From NCBI RefSeq assembly GCF_900116875.1, contig NZ_FPCC01000002.1, forward strand, positions 62,001 through 126,000: a DNA stretch of 64,000 bases. The letters are read 5' to 3'. Positions 21,349-29,017 of this stretch are shown here, in pieces (position 1 is the first letter of the stretch; each line of letters begins with the position of its first letter). The notes below the pieces were generated by a model. It did no database searches, was not told the origin of the DNA, and saw nothing but the letters and a program-made list of their open reading frames with translations. The DNA is from Butyrivibrio sp. INlla21. GTDB taxonomy: Bacteria; Bacillota; Clostridia; Lachnospirales; Lachnospiraceae. The translations under genes and the position numbers were made by a program.

Positions 21349-24147
21349 ATGTCAACCGGCGTTCTGATGCATTACGGAAGAAGCAAAAAGGATGGAGCTA
21401 TTATTGGTTCTGGAAGATATCCTTTAGGCTCTGGAGAGGACCCTTATCAGCGAGAAGAAGGATTTAACGTTGCTGTTAGGAAACTCAAGAAAACAATCAA
21501 CCCAGATACAGGGAAATTATATTCTGAAAGAGATATTGCAAAGCTATACAACATTACAGACAGATTTGGAAATCCAAGCGTTGTAAAGTTGAGAGCAAAA
21601 GTTTCCATTGCTAAGAATGAGGAAATGGCAGCCAAACAGGCATATGCTGTTAAACTCAAAGAGCATGGATATTCCAATACAGAAATTGGAAGAAGAATGG
21701 GTGAGAACGAGTCAAGCATAAGATCATATTTGAAAGCTTATGAAGAGCACAAGACAGATGTTCTTACCAATGTATCAAACACCCTAAAATCTAACGTTGA
21801 TAAGGATGGAAGATATATTGATATCAGTCCCGGAACTGAACTAGATATGGGAGTAACTAGAACAAAGCTTAACACAGCAGTTGCAATGCTGGAAGAGCAA
21901 GGTTATCAAAGAATTACAGTTCAGGTTCCTCAGATGGGACTTCATCCAAATCAGAAGACTTATATTACTGTACTTGCCGAACCCGGAACAACATATAAAG
22001 ATGTAGTCAACAACATGACTAACATTAAAACCATGGATGATAGATTTGTTGAAAAGGGAGCAGTAACAGAGAAGTTGCACTATCCCGATGAAGTATCGTC
22101 TAAGAGAGTAATGATACGTTATGCTGAAGAAGGCGGTACTGAGAAAGATGGAGTTATTGAACTTCGTCGAGGAGTGAAAGATTTAGACCTTGGAGAGAAA
22201 CAGTATGGTCAGGTCAGAATAAATGTTGACGGAACACACTACCTCAAAGGAATGGCAATGTATGCTGCTGATGAAAGTATAATGCCAAAGGGCGTAGATA
22301 TTATCTTTAATACTAACAAACATGTTGGAACACCTGGAATAAATCCTGATCCAAATGGAAAAGAAGTATTTAAGAAGATGTCAGACAAAGACGATCCAAT
22401 AAATCCTTTCGGTGCAACCATTTCAAAACAAAGAGGAGCACTGAATCTTTGTAAAGAAGAAGGAGACTGGGATAAACAGAGAGATAGATTAGCTTCTCAG
22501 TTCTTATCCAAACAGAATCCTGAACTTGCAAAGAAACAGCTTAATCTTGCGGCAGCCAATAAGCGTGATGAGTATGAAACAATCATGCAGATGACAAACC
22601 CTGCTATCAAGAAGAAACTCCTTAAAGAATTTGCTGATAGTTGTGATGCAGCCGCTGTTGAACTTCATGCAGCAGCTCTTCCGAGACAATCATGGAAAGT
22701 AATACTTCCAATCTCAGATATGAAAGACAACCAGATCTATGCGCCCGCATATAAAGATGGCGAAAAGGTTGTACTCATTCGTTATCCTCATGGTGGAATC
22801 TTTGAAATACCCGAACTCACTGTAAATAACAGACAGGCAACAGCAAACAAAGTAATGCATAATGCTATGGATGCTGTAGGCATAAACTCTAAGGTTGCAG
22901 AAAGATTATCTGGAGCAGACTTTGATGGAGATACTGTACTTGTAATACCAACAAAGAATGTAAAGATAAGAACACATTCACCACTGTCACAGCTTAAAGA
23001 CTTCGACCCTAAGGCAGCTTACCCTGGTTATGAAGGAATGCCAAAGATGAAGGCACAGACTAAACAGACAGAAATGGGTAAAGTATCTAACCTTATTACT
23101 GATATGACTATTGGTGGTGCAGGTTGGGATGAGATTGCTAGAGCGGTTAAACATTCAATGGTTGTTATTGATGCAGAGAAGCATAACCTTAACTATAAGC
23201 AGTCTGAGAAAGACAATGGAATTCAACAGCTAAAAGACAAGTGGCAGCCAAAAGCAGGTAAAGATAAGGGGGGCGGAGCCTCTACATTAATTTCTAAAGC
23301 CAAGTCTAAAGAATATGTAGATGCAAGAAAACTCAACTACAAGATTGACCCGAAGACTGGTGAGAAGATATGGGAACCTATTAAAGATTTAACATACCAG
23401 CAGGTAAAGAAACATAAGGATAAGGACACGGGTAAGAATGTATATGAGTTTGAAACCGATCCCGAAACAGGAGCAAAGACCCCCGTTTATACAGGAAAGG
23501 TTATTACAAGAAAGACCACATCAACTAAGATGGCTGAAGCTAAAGATGCATACAAGCTCTCTTCTGGAAGTAAGATAGAGAACATATATGCCGACTATGC
23601 TAACAGCATGAAAGACCTTGCAAACAAAGCCCGTAAGTCGTATGTTGATACCCCTAATCTAGAGTATAACCCATCTGCAAGAAAGGCATACGCTAAAGAA
23701 GTCGAATCACTTAATGCTAAACTTGCTATAGCCCAGAAGAATGCACCAAGAGAGAGGCAGGCCCTTATACTGGCTAATGAGAGGTATAACGCTCAGTTAA
23801 AAGCACACCCTGAGTGGGAAGCTTCTAATGATAAGAAAAAGAAGATTAGGGGGCAGGCTATTCAAGATGCAAGACAGCAGGTCAATGCAAAGAAACAACG
23901 CGTAGATATTAATGAAAAGGAATGGGAAGCTATACAAGCAGGAGCAATAACCAATAATAAACTAATCCAGATACTTAACAATACAGATTCTGACAAATTC
24001 AAAGAACTTGCCATGCCTCATGAAACTAGAACCATACGTGATTCACAGGTATCCCGTATGAAAGCAATGTCAGCTTCTGGTTATTCGCTTCGTGAAATAG
24101 CCGATGCAATTGGTGTTTCGCCTTCAACTGTTTCAAAATACATTTGA
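21349..24147 (+). CDS. single-chain two-barrel RNA polymerase (YonO/crAss-like)
   Basis: 932 residues. The catalytic loop ADFDGD (D524, D526, D528) is the metal-binding NADFDGD motif of RNA polymerase beta-prime. It is preceded, as in that family, by an R-x-P segment (VVLIRYPHGG, ~479-488). Length is close to the single-polypeptide YonO-type enzymes. The N-terminus LMHYGRSKK...GSGRYPLGSG is a leader shared in style with virion-region proteins at 26681 and 29018. HTH-like segments follow at ~105-140 (KEHGYSNTEIGRRMGENESS) and at the extreme C-terminus (ASGYSLREIADAIGVSPSTV), suggesting built-in promoter recognition. It should transcribe DNA without host subunits, probably later genes. No database check was possible. 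Confidence 0.8.
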   Translation: MSTGVLMHYGRSKKDGAIIGSGRYPLGSGEDPYQREEGFNVAVRKLKKTINPDTGKLYSERDIAKLYNITDRFGNPSVVKLRAKVSIAKNEEMAAKQAYAVKLKEHGYSNTEIGRRMGENESSIRSYLKAYEEHKTDVLTNVSNTLKSNVDKDGRYIDISPGTELDMGVTRTKLNTAVAMLEEQGYQRITVQVPQMGLHPNQKTYITVLAEPGTTYKDVVNNMTNIKTMDDRFVEKGAVTEKLHYPDEVSSKRVMIRYAEEGGTEKDGVIELRRGVKDLDLGEKQYGQVRINVDGTHYLKGMAMYAADESIMPKGVDIIFNTNKHVGTPGINPDPNGKEVFKKMSDKDDPINPFGATISKQRGALNLCKEEGDWDKQRDRLASQFLSKQNPELAKKQLNLAAANKRDEYETIMQMTNPAIKKKLLKEFADSCDAAAVELHAAALPRQSWKVILPISDMKDNQIYAPAYKDGEKVVLIRYPHGGIFEIPELTVNNRQATANKVMHNAMDAVGINSKVAERLSGADFDGDTVLVIPTKNVKIRTHSPLSQLKDFDPKAAYPGYEGMPKMKAQTKQTEMGKVSNLITDMTIGGAGWDEIARAVKHSMVVIDAEKHNLNYKQSEKDNGIQQLKDKWQPKAGKDKGGGASTLISKAKSKEYVDARKLNYKIDPKTGEKIWEPIKDLTYQQVKKHKDKDTGKNVYEFETDPETGAKTPVYTGKVITRKTTSTKMAEAKDAYKLSSGSKIENIYADYANSMKDLANKARKSYVDTPNLEYNPSARKAYAKEVESLNAKLAIAQKNAPRERQALILANERYNAQLKAHPEWEASNDKKKKIRGQAIQDARQQVNAKKQRVDINEKEWEAIQAGAITNNKLIQILNNTDSDKFKELAMPHETRTIRDSQVSRMKAMSASGYSLREIADAIGVSPSTVSKYI

Positions 24148-24222
24148 CAAGGTAAACTATTGAATTGATTAACAGTTTCTATTTATTAATATCTATTAAT
24201 CTTAAGAAAGGAGAAGTCATAC

Positions 24223-24495
24223 ATGGATACTGTAGACATCATAGATACCCATGACCCATTAATTCAAGGTGAATACATGCTTACAACAGTGGACAATCCT
24301 TATGACCCTTTCAAGGACTATGAAAGTTGGCTTGCTTTTGATGAACAAAACAATTACAACACTAATGGTCTACTGGCTCGTATGGCAGTAACATCAAATG
24401 AATTAACAGATGAAGAAAATGAATTAGCAATTAATCATGCTGTTAATGACATTTTAAATTTATTTCCAGGTCTTTATAGGATAGCACGCAAATGA
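24223..24495 (+). CDS. conserved-looking phage protein before packaging genes
   Basis: Ninety residues after AGAAAGGAGAAGTCATAC. Contains LTTVDNPYDPFKDYESWLAFDEQ...LLARMA, which I recognise as a recurrent phage pattern (NPYxPF...W..FD) upstream of terminase genes, function unknown. Acidic, soluble, ends in a helix with a C-terminal ARK. Confidence 0.7.
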   Translation: MDTVDIIDTHDPLIQGEYMLTTVDNPYDPFKDYESWLAFDEQNNYNTNGLLARMAVTSNELTDEENELAINHAVNDILNLFPGLYRIARK

Positions 24496-24500
24496 GTTTA

Positions 24501-24557
24501 AAGACAGAGGCGGGGGGTCGGCGAAAAACACCCCCCACCTGATTTCGCGCCTGTCCT
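24501..24557 (+). ncRNA. GC-rich structured RNA element
   Basis: GGGGGGT (24512-24518) pairs with ACCCCCC (24530-24536). Outside it GACAG (24503-24507) pairs with CTGTC (24551-24555) and GGCG with CGCC, giving a two-part helix that is strikingly G+C-rich for this genome. It starts five bases after the preceding stop codon. It may be a terminator-like or stabilising structure at the end of the RNA polymerase transcript. No clean U-run follows directly, so I leave the role open. Confidence 0.5.
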
Positions 24558-24562
24558 TAAAA

Positions 24563-24577
24563 ATTCCCCGAGGGAAT
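24563..24577 (-). terminator. hairpin, terminator for the minus strand
   Basis: ATTCCC/GGGAAT around CGA. Read on the minus strand the hairpin is followed by TTTTTAAGG, giving an intrinsic terminator for the micro-ORF that ends at 24580. Read on the plus strand it is followed by AATTATATTTTT, so it may also work in that direction. Confidence 0.55.
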
Positions 24578-24579
24578 AA

Positions 24580-24639
24580 TTATATTTTTGGTTTTACCCT
24601 GGGTGCTTCTTTGGAGGCTTCACTTCTTTCCTCTGACAT
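24580..24639 (-). CDS. minus-strand 19-residue peptide candidate
   Basis: ATG on the minus strand preceded by AAAGGAGACATCTACAA, identical over 19 bases to the start region of the gene at 12856. Nineteen codons, charged, ending TAA, then an intrinsic terminator. It would be the only minus-strand gene of the visible prophage. The middle of the peptide (SEASKEAPR) is mirrored on the plus strand at 24714 because the two are arms of an inverted repeat. Real expression is unproven. Confidence 0.4.
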   Translation of the reverse strand: MSEERSEASKEAPRVKPKI

Positions 24640-24739
24640 TTGTAGATGTCTCCTTTCTTTCATTAAATGTTTCCTAACCCAATAAACAATAGTGAAAAAG
24701 TTCATGAAAGTATAGTGAAACCTCTAGAGAAGCACCCAG
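24599..24739. repeat. 26-base inverted repeat enclosing a 90-base loop
   Basis: Left arm 24599-24624 begins CTGGGTGCTTCT; right arm 24714-24739 ends AGAAGCACCCAG. The arms pair over 26 positions with one mismatch and two G-T pairs. The loop holds the minus-strand ribosome site and the AGTGAAA repeats. The 3' arm lies 25 bases before the terS-like start, so folding could control the packaging transcript. Confidence 0.65.
24691..24720 (+). promoter_or_regulatory. phased AGTGAAA-type direct repeats
   Basis: AGTGAAA at 24691 and 24714, with CATGAAA between them at 24703, spaced 11-12 bases, i.e. about one helical turn. TATAGT lies at 24711. A regulator-binding site or promoter for the late operon is plausible; the protein is unknown. 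Confidence 0.4.
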
Positions 24740-24763
24740 AAGTATAACAAAAGGAGAAATAAT

Positions 24764-25111
24764 ATGGGTAGAAGAGCCAAAGACCCACAACAAAGTGGGG
24801 ATGAAAAATTAAAACAAGGCAAATCTCACCCAGCAGCAACACCAGAAGAGCGAGAGAATCAGATGATAGCTCTTGCTTTTGATCGAGCTGAACAACAACT
24901 TCGTGATGGAACAGCTTCATCACAAGTTATCACACATTTTTTAAAGCTTGGCACAGTCAAGAACGAGATTGAACTTGAAAAACTTAGACGTGAGAATGAA
25001 CTTCTTGCTGCTAAGACATCTGCAATTGAGTCTGCAGAGAAAATGGAGATACTTTATGCAGATGCTATTAGTGCCATGCAGAAATATAGAGGCGATTCAA
25101 AAGATGAATAA
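24764..25111 (+). CDS. small terminase subunit-like protein
   Basis: One hundred fifteen residues after AAAGGAGAAATAAT. Basic, disordered N-terminus; TPEERENQMIALAFDRAEQQLRDGTASSQVITHFLK, then a long coiled helix (RRENELLAAKTSAIESAEKME). This pattern precedes HNH and TerL genes in many phages and is usually taken as a terS or packaging accessory. No HTH is obvious at the N-terminus, so the terS assignment is by position and pattern. Confidence 0.6.
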   Translation: MGRRAKDPQQSGDEKLKQGKSHPAATPEERENQMIALAFDRAEQQLRDGTASSQVITHFLKLGTVKNEIELEKLRRENELLAAKTSAIESAEKMEILYADAISAMQKYRGDSKDE

Positions 25112-25523
25112 GAGATCTTATTCCGAGTTAATCCAGATTCCCTCATATATAGAACGATATAGATATTTAAGACTTGGTGGGAAAGCTGGAGAGATTACCT
25201 TTGGTAATGAAAGATATTTAAATCAGATACTATACAAATCATTTGAATGGAAAACATTTCGCAGGAAGATGATTATCAGGGATATGGGATGTGATTTAGG
25301 TGTTGAAGGCAGAGATATTAGAGGCACAATAATAATTCATCACATCAATCCAATTACAGTTGAAGACGTCATAAATAAAAGTCCTGCAGTATTTGATCCA
25401 GAAAATGTTATATGTGTTTCTATAAGAACACACAATGCAATTCATTATGGTGATGAAGAACTACTAATGATTGATGAAATCGTAGAACGAAGACCTAATG
25501 ACACAATTTTATGGAGGAAATAA
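25104..25523 (+). CDS. HNH endonuclease
   Basis: One hundred thirty-nine residues; ATG 25104 overlaps the end of the terS-like gene. The motif IIHHINPIT...DPENVICVSIRTHNAIHYG holds the paired His, Asn and final His of an HNH ββα-metal site. HNH proteins next to the terminase genes assist DNA cleavage during packaging in HK97-like phages. No Cys knuckles are present. Confidence 0.8.
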   Translation: MNKRSYSELIQIPSYIERYRYLRLGGKAGEITFGNERYLNQILYKSFEWKTFRRKMIIRDMGCDLGVEGRDIRGTIIIHHINPITVEDVINKSPAVFDPENVICVSIRTHNAIHYGDEELLMIDEIVERRPNDTILWRK

Positions 25524-25525
25524 TA

Positions 25526-25912
25526 ATGGCTAGAAATAAGAAATTCAAAGACGTTCAGCCTTTACCGGAAGTTACAACCGAGAAAGTTGCTGAGAGCTTT
25601 ATTGAAGACGTGAGTAAAGTTGAAGATCAGCTTCCTGAAGTTCCTGTTGAGGAACCTAAGAAAGAAGATGAAGTTGAAGCAGTTGTTGATGGAGTAAAGA
25701 TGAATCTTAATATCAGAAGCAAGCCAAAGATTGAGCCTAACAATCAGATTGCAATTCTCGGTAAAGGAACTAAGCTTATCGTTATGTCGCCAAACAAGGA
25801 ATTCAAGGGCGATGGCGAGAAGTGGTATAAAGTTAAGCTTTCAAAGAGCGCGGATGATAAAGACCCAACCAACGTTGGATATGCAATGAAGAAGTATATT
25901 AAGCTTCTTTAA
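25526..25912 (+). CDS. SH3-domain phage protein
   Basis: One hundred twenty-eight residues; ATG 25526 after TGGAGGAAATAATA. An acidic, Val/Pro-rich N-terminal half precedes a bacterial SH3 domain (MNLNIRSKP, KGTKLIV, KWYKVKL, GYAMKKYIKLL). Such domains bind peptides or cell wall. Placed among packaging genes it may be a virion accessory or adaptor; no signal peptide. Confidence 0.75.
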   Translation: MARNKKFKDVQPLPEVTTEKVAESFIEDVSKVEDQLPEVPVEEPKKEDEVEAVVDGVKMNLNIRSKPKIEPNNQIAILGKGTKLIVMSPNKEFKGDGEKWYKVKLSKSADDKDPTNVGYAMKKYIKLL

Positions 25913-25972
25913 AAGTATAAGCAGATATAAACAGTAAAGAGTATGTTACGTGCATATTCAGAAAGGACTAAT

Positions 25973-26320
25973 ATGGCTGAGAGCACAAATAGTATTTTAG
26001 GATCAGTAAGAAAGCTCCTCGGACCTGACGAATACTTTGATCCAGACCTTATTTTACATATTAATACTGCATTTGCTACACTTCAACAGCTTGGTGTCGG
26101 ACCTGAAGATGGTTTTGAAATCAGTGATGAAACAACAGAGTGGAGCGAATACATACAGGATAATAAAATTCTTAATATGGTCAAATCCTATATAGTGCTT
26201 AAGGTTAAGCTCTTATTCGATATATCAACCGCAAGCTCATATTTGATTGATCAGATGAACAAAGAGTGTGCAGAGTACGAATGGAGACTTAGTGTAGCTG
26301 TAGATAAATGGTCCTCTTAA
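25973..26320 (+). CDS. gp6-like head-tail connector
   Basis: One hundred fifteen residues; ATG 25973 after CAGAAAGGACTAAT. The SVRKLLGPDEYFDPDLILHINTAFATLQQLGVGP pattern, a W, and the C-terminal EYEWRL match the HK97 gp6-like connector (DNA-packaging) family. These proteins form the ring under the portal. Here the gene sits upstream of TerL and the portal rather than after the capsid gene. Confidence 0.75.
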   Translation: MAESTNSILGSVRKLLGPDEYFDPDLILHINTAFATLQQLGVGPEDGFEISDETTEWSEYIQDNKILNMVKSYIVLKVKLLFDISTASSYLIDQMNKECAEYEWRLSVAVDKWSS

Positions 26321-26341
26321 TAAACATCAGGAGGAGAAACT

Positions 26342-26662
26342 ATGTTGACACCGGAACTGCTCACTACATTCGTAGTAGCAATGTTTGCAAGTACAGGATT
26401 TTGGACACTTGTAAATAATATATATCAAGAGAAACGAAAACCCAAGGAGACTCCAGAAAGAAGAGCGCTTCTTGGTCTTTTACACGAAAATCTTATGGGG
26501 AAATGTAATTATTACATTAACCAGGGATGGATTTCAGTGGAAGATTATGAAGATTTACAACATTACATTTATGAACCATACAGAGATCTAGGCGGTAATG
26601 GCACTGGAGAAAGAGCATTATCAGAAGTAAACAAGTTACCATTACACCGTAAAGAAAAATAA
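26342..26662 (+). CDS. single-span phage membrane protein
   Basis: One hundred six residues after CAGGAGGAGAAACT. One hydrophobic stretch (~6-25, LLTTFVVAMFASTGFWTLV), then a helical cytosolic part with HENLMGKCNYYINQGWIS...YIYEPYRDLGGNGTGERAL. I recognise this pattern from phage neighbourhoods, without a function. A holin is possible but the LLH-type holin at 51469 is a better candidate. Confidence 0.65.
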   Translation: MLTPELLTTFVVAMFASTGFWTLVNNIYQEKRKPKETPERRALLGLLHENLMGKCNYYINQGWISVEDYEDLQHYIYEPYRDLGGNGTGERALSEVNKLPLHRKEK

Positions 26663-26663
26663 T

Positions 26664-26675
26664 TCAAAATGGGGG
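26664..26675 (+). repeat. TCAAAATGGGGG motif, first of seven copies
   Basis: The 12-mer TCAAAATGGGGG occurs at 26664, 35658, 49211 and 51220, with close variants at 31141 (TCAAAATGGGAG), 48272 (TCAAAATAGGGGG) and 33068 (TCAAAATAAGGG). All are in the structural half of the prophage and on the + strand. Three lie 5-12 bases before an ATG, two contain the start codon itself, one is inside a gene and one follows the capsid gene. Role unknown: a late promoter, RNA signal or unusual ribosome site are options. Confidence 0.6.
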
Positions 26676-26680
26676 TTAAG

Positions 26681-27262
26681 ATGAGAAACGACTATAGTTC
26701 TAATTATCTAGCCCATCATGGTGTTCTTGGCCAGAAATGGGGACAGCAGAATGGACCTCCGTATCCACTTGATTCAAAAGACCATTCTTCTTCTGAAAAG
26801 AAAGCCGGATGGAGAAGTTCTTTAAAAGCTAAATCTGAAGCTAAGAAGAAAGCTAAAAAGCAGAAAGCTGCGCTTGAGAAAGCAAGAAAAGCTAGAGCTG
26901 AAAAAGCAAAGCAGGCTAAGCTTGAGAAAGAGTTTGAGGAAAAGAAGGACAAAGTACTCAAATCTGGTAAAGCATCTGAAGTTGCTAAGTATAAAGGTCA
27001 GATGACAAACCAGCAGCTTAGCGAAGCACTTAACAGAATTAGGTGGGAGTCAGAACTTGATAGGATGACAGCTGCTGAAGAAAAGAGTAGCTTTAACAAG
27101 ATTGATCAGCTTATGTCTAAGGCAAGAACCGTTAAGAACTGGGCTGATACAGGTATGGATGTCTACGACACAATAGCAACATTATATAATTTTGGACACC
27201 CCGATAATCAAATCCGATATATCAAGAAGGGTAATAAAGAAAAGAAGAAAGACGACGATTAA
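26681..27262 (+). CDS. head-region phage protein with H-H-G leader and Lys-rich helix
   Basis: One hundred ninety-three residues from ATG 26681. The N-terminus MRND...YLAHHGVLGQKWG is the short leader found on many phage head-morphogenesis proteins (HHGVLGQKWG type). A long Lys/Ala/Glu-rich coiled segment follows (~35-95), then a helical C-terminal domain. Possibly scaffold- or capsid-associated. The leader is shared in style with 29018-29836 and with the RNA polymerase. Confidence 0.65.
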   Translation: MRNDYSSNYLAHHGVLGQKWGQQNGPPYPLDSKDHSSSEKKAGWRSSLKAKSEAKKKAKKQKAALEKARKARAEKAKQAKLEKEFEEKKDKVLKSGKASEVAKYKGQMTNQQLSEALNRIRWESELDRMTAAEEKSSFNKIDQLMSKARTVKNWADTGMDVYDTIATLYNFGHPDNQIRYIKKGNKEKKKDDD

Positions 27263-27275
27263 GGAGCTATAAACC

Positions 27276-29006
27276 ATGTTATCCAATACAGCAGTTCCGA
27301 AGTACTACGGACAGTTTAGGGATGCTGTAATTCGTGGAGAAATACCTGTATGTCAGGAAATTTCGCTCGAAATGAACAGGATAGATGAGCTCATAGCCAA
27401 CCCCGGAGTCTATTATGATGAAGATGCAGTAGAGGGATGGATTCTTTACTGTGAAGAGGAGATGACACTTACTGATGGTAGTGATTTACATCTCTTAGAT
27501 TCATTTAAACTCTGGGCAGAACAAGTTTTTGGCTGGTACTACTTTGAAGAAAGGTCTGTATACGATCCAGATACAAAGAAGTATGAGCGAAAAGTATTAA
27601 AACGAAGACTTACAAAGAAGCAATATCTTATTGTGGCCAGAGGCGCTGCGAAATCTATGTATGGCTCTTGCCATCAGTCTTATGGACTTAATGTCGACCC
27701 AGATACTACTCACGGAATAACAACAGCACCTACAATGAAGCAGGCTGACGAAGTACTTTCGCCAATTAGAACTGCTATTGTACGTGCCAGAGGAGCCCTG
27801 TTTAAATTCTTAACTGAAGGATCTCTACAAAATACCACAGGAAGCAAGGCAAATAGAGTAAAGCTCGCATCTACTAAGAAAGGAATTGAGAATTTCCTTA
27901 CAGGATCTCTACTTGAGATTAGACCTATGACGATTGATAAACTTCAGGGTCTTAGATGTAAATATGCAACTATTGATGAGTGGCTTTCTGGCGATATTAG
28001 AGAAGATGTTATTGGTGCCGTTGAGCAATCCGCTTCGAAGCTTGATGATTATTTAATTATAGCGATGAGTTCTGAGGGGTGCGTTAGAAATGGTGCTGGC
28101 GACGACATCAAAATGGAGCTTAAGTCCATACTTAAGGGAGAGTTTAAAGCACCCCATATCTCTATTTGGTGGTATAAGCTTGACTCCTTAGATGAAGTAG
28201 CAAAGCCCGATATGTGGATTAAAGCAAATCCTAATATTGGCAAGACTGTAAGTTATGAGACGTATCAGCTTGACGTTGAGAGAGCAGAAAACGCTCCTCA
28301 GGCGAGAAATGATATTTTGGCAAAGAGATTTGGAATCCCTATGGAGGGATATACTTATTTCTTTACTTATGAAGAAACACTTCCGCACAGAAAGAAAGAT
28401 TATTGGCAGATGCCCTGCGCACTCGGTGCAGACCTTTCACAAGGTGATGACTTCTGTGCATTCACATTCCTTTTCCCGCTTAAAAATGGATGCTTTGGTA
28501 TCAAGACAAGAAGCTACATATCATCAAATACACTTGAGAAACTTCCAACTGCCATGAGGCAGAAGTATGACGACTTTATGCAAGAAGGAAGTCTTATTGT
28601 GCTTGATGGAATAGTCCTTAATATGATGAGCGTTTATGAAGATTTAGACGAGTACATAATGTCTAAAGATTATGATGTTATCTGTTTTGGATACGACCCG
28701 TACAATGCTCAAGAGTTCGTTGAGAGATGGGGAAGAGAAAATGGAGAGTTTGGAATAGTTAAGGTTATTCAGGGAGCTAAGACAGAGTCCGTTCCTCTTG
28801 GAGAACTTAAGAAACTCTCAGAAGAAAGAATGCTTCTATTTGATGAAGAGCTTATGAAATTTGCAATGGGTAACTGCATCGTAATAGAAGATACAAATGG
28901 TAACCGTAAACTCCATAAGAAGCGCTACGATCAGAAAATCGATAATGTAGCTGCAATGATGGATGCCTGGGTTGCATACAAGGCAAACTTAGATGCTTTT
29001 GAGTAA
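27276..29006 (+). CDS. terL: terminase large subunit (TerL)
   Basis: 576 residues, the usual size for HK97-type TerL. Walker A variant ARGAAKSM (R122, K126, S127), Walker B TIDEW (D234, E235), and a C-terminal RNase H-like nuclease with Asp at GADLSQGDD (D386), FGYDPYN and KIDN. It powers DNA translocation through the portal and cuts the concatemer. Ribosome site is weak (TTAAGGAGCTATAAACC). Confidence 0.9.
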   Translation: MLSNTAVPKYYGQFRDAVIRGEIPVCQEISLEMNRIDELIANPGVYYDEDAVEGWILYCEEEMTLTDGSDLHLLDSFKLWAEQVFGWYYFEERSVYDPDTKKYERKVLKRRLTKKQYLIVARGAAKSMYGSCHQSYGLNVDPDTTHGITTAPTMKQADEVLSPIRTAIVRARGALFKFLTEGSLQNTTGSKANRVKLASTKKGIENFLTGSLLEIRPMTIDKLQGLRCKYATIDEWLSGDIREDVIGAVEQSASKLDDYLIIAMSSEGCVRNGAGDDIKMELKSILKGEFKAPHISIWWYKLDSLDEVAKPDMWIKANPNIGKTVSYETYQLDVERAENAPQARNDILAKRFGIPMEGYTYFFTYEETLPHRKKDYWQMPCALGADLSQGDDFCAFTFLFPLKNGCFGIKTRSYISSNTLEKLPTAMRQKYDDFMQEGSLIVLDGIVLNMMSVYEDLDEYIMSKDYDVICFGYDPYNAQEFVERWGRENGEFGIVKVIQGAKTESVPLGELKKLSEERMLLFDEELMKFAMGNCIVIEDTNGNRKLHKKRYDQKIDNVAAMMDAWVAYKANLDAFE

Positions 29007-29017
29007 AGGAGAAATAC

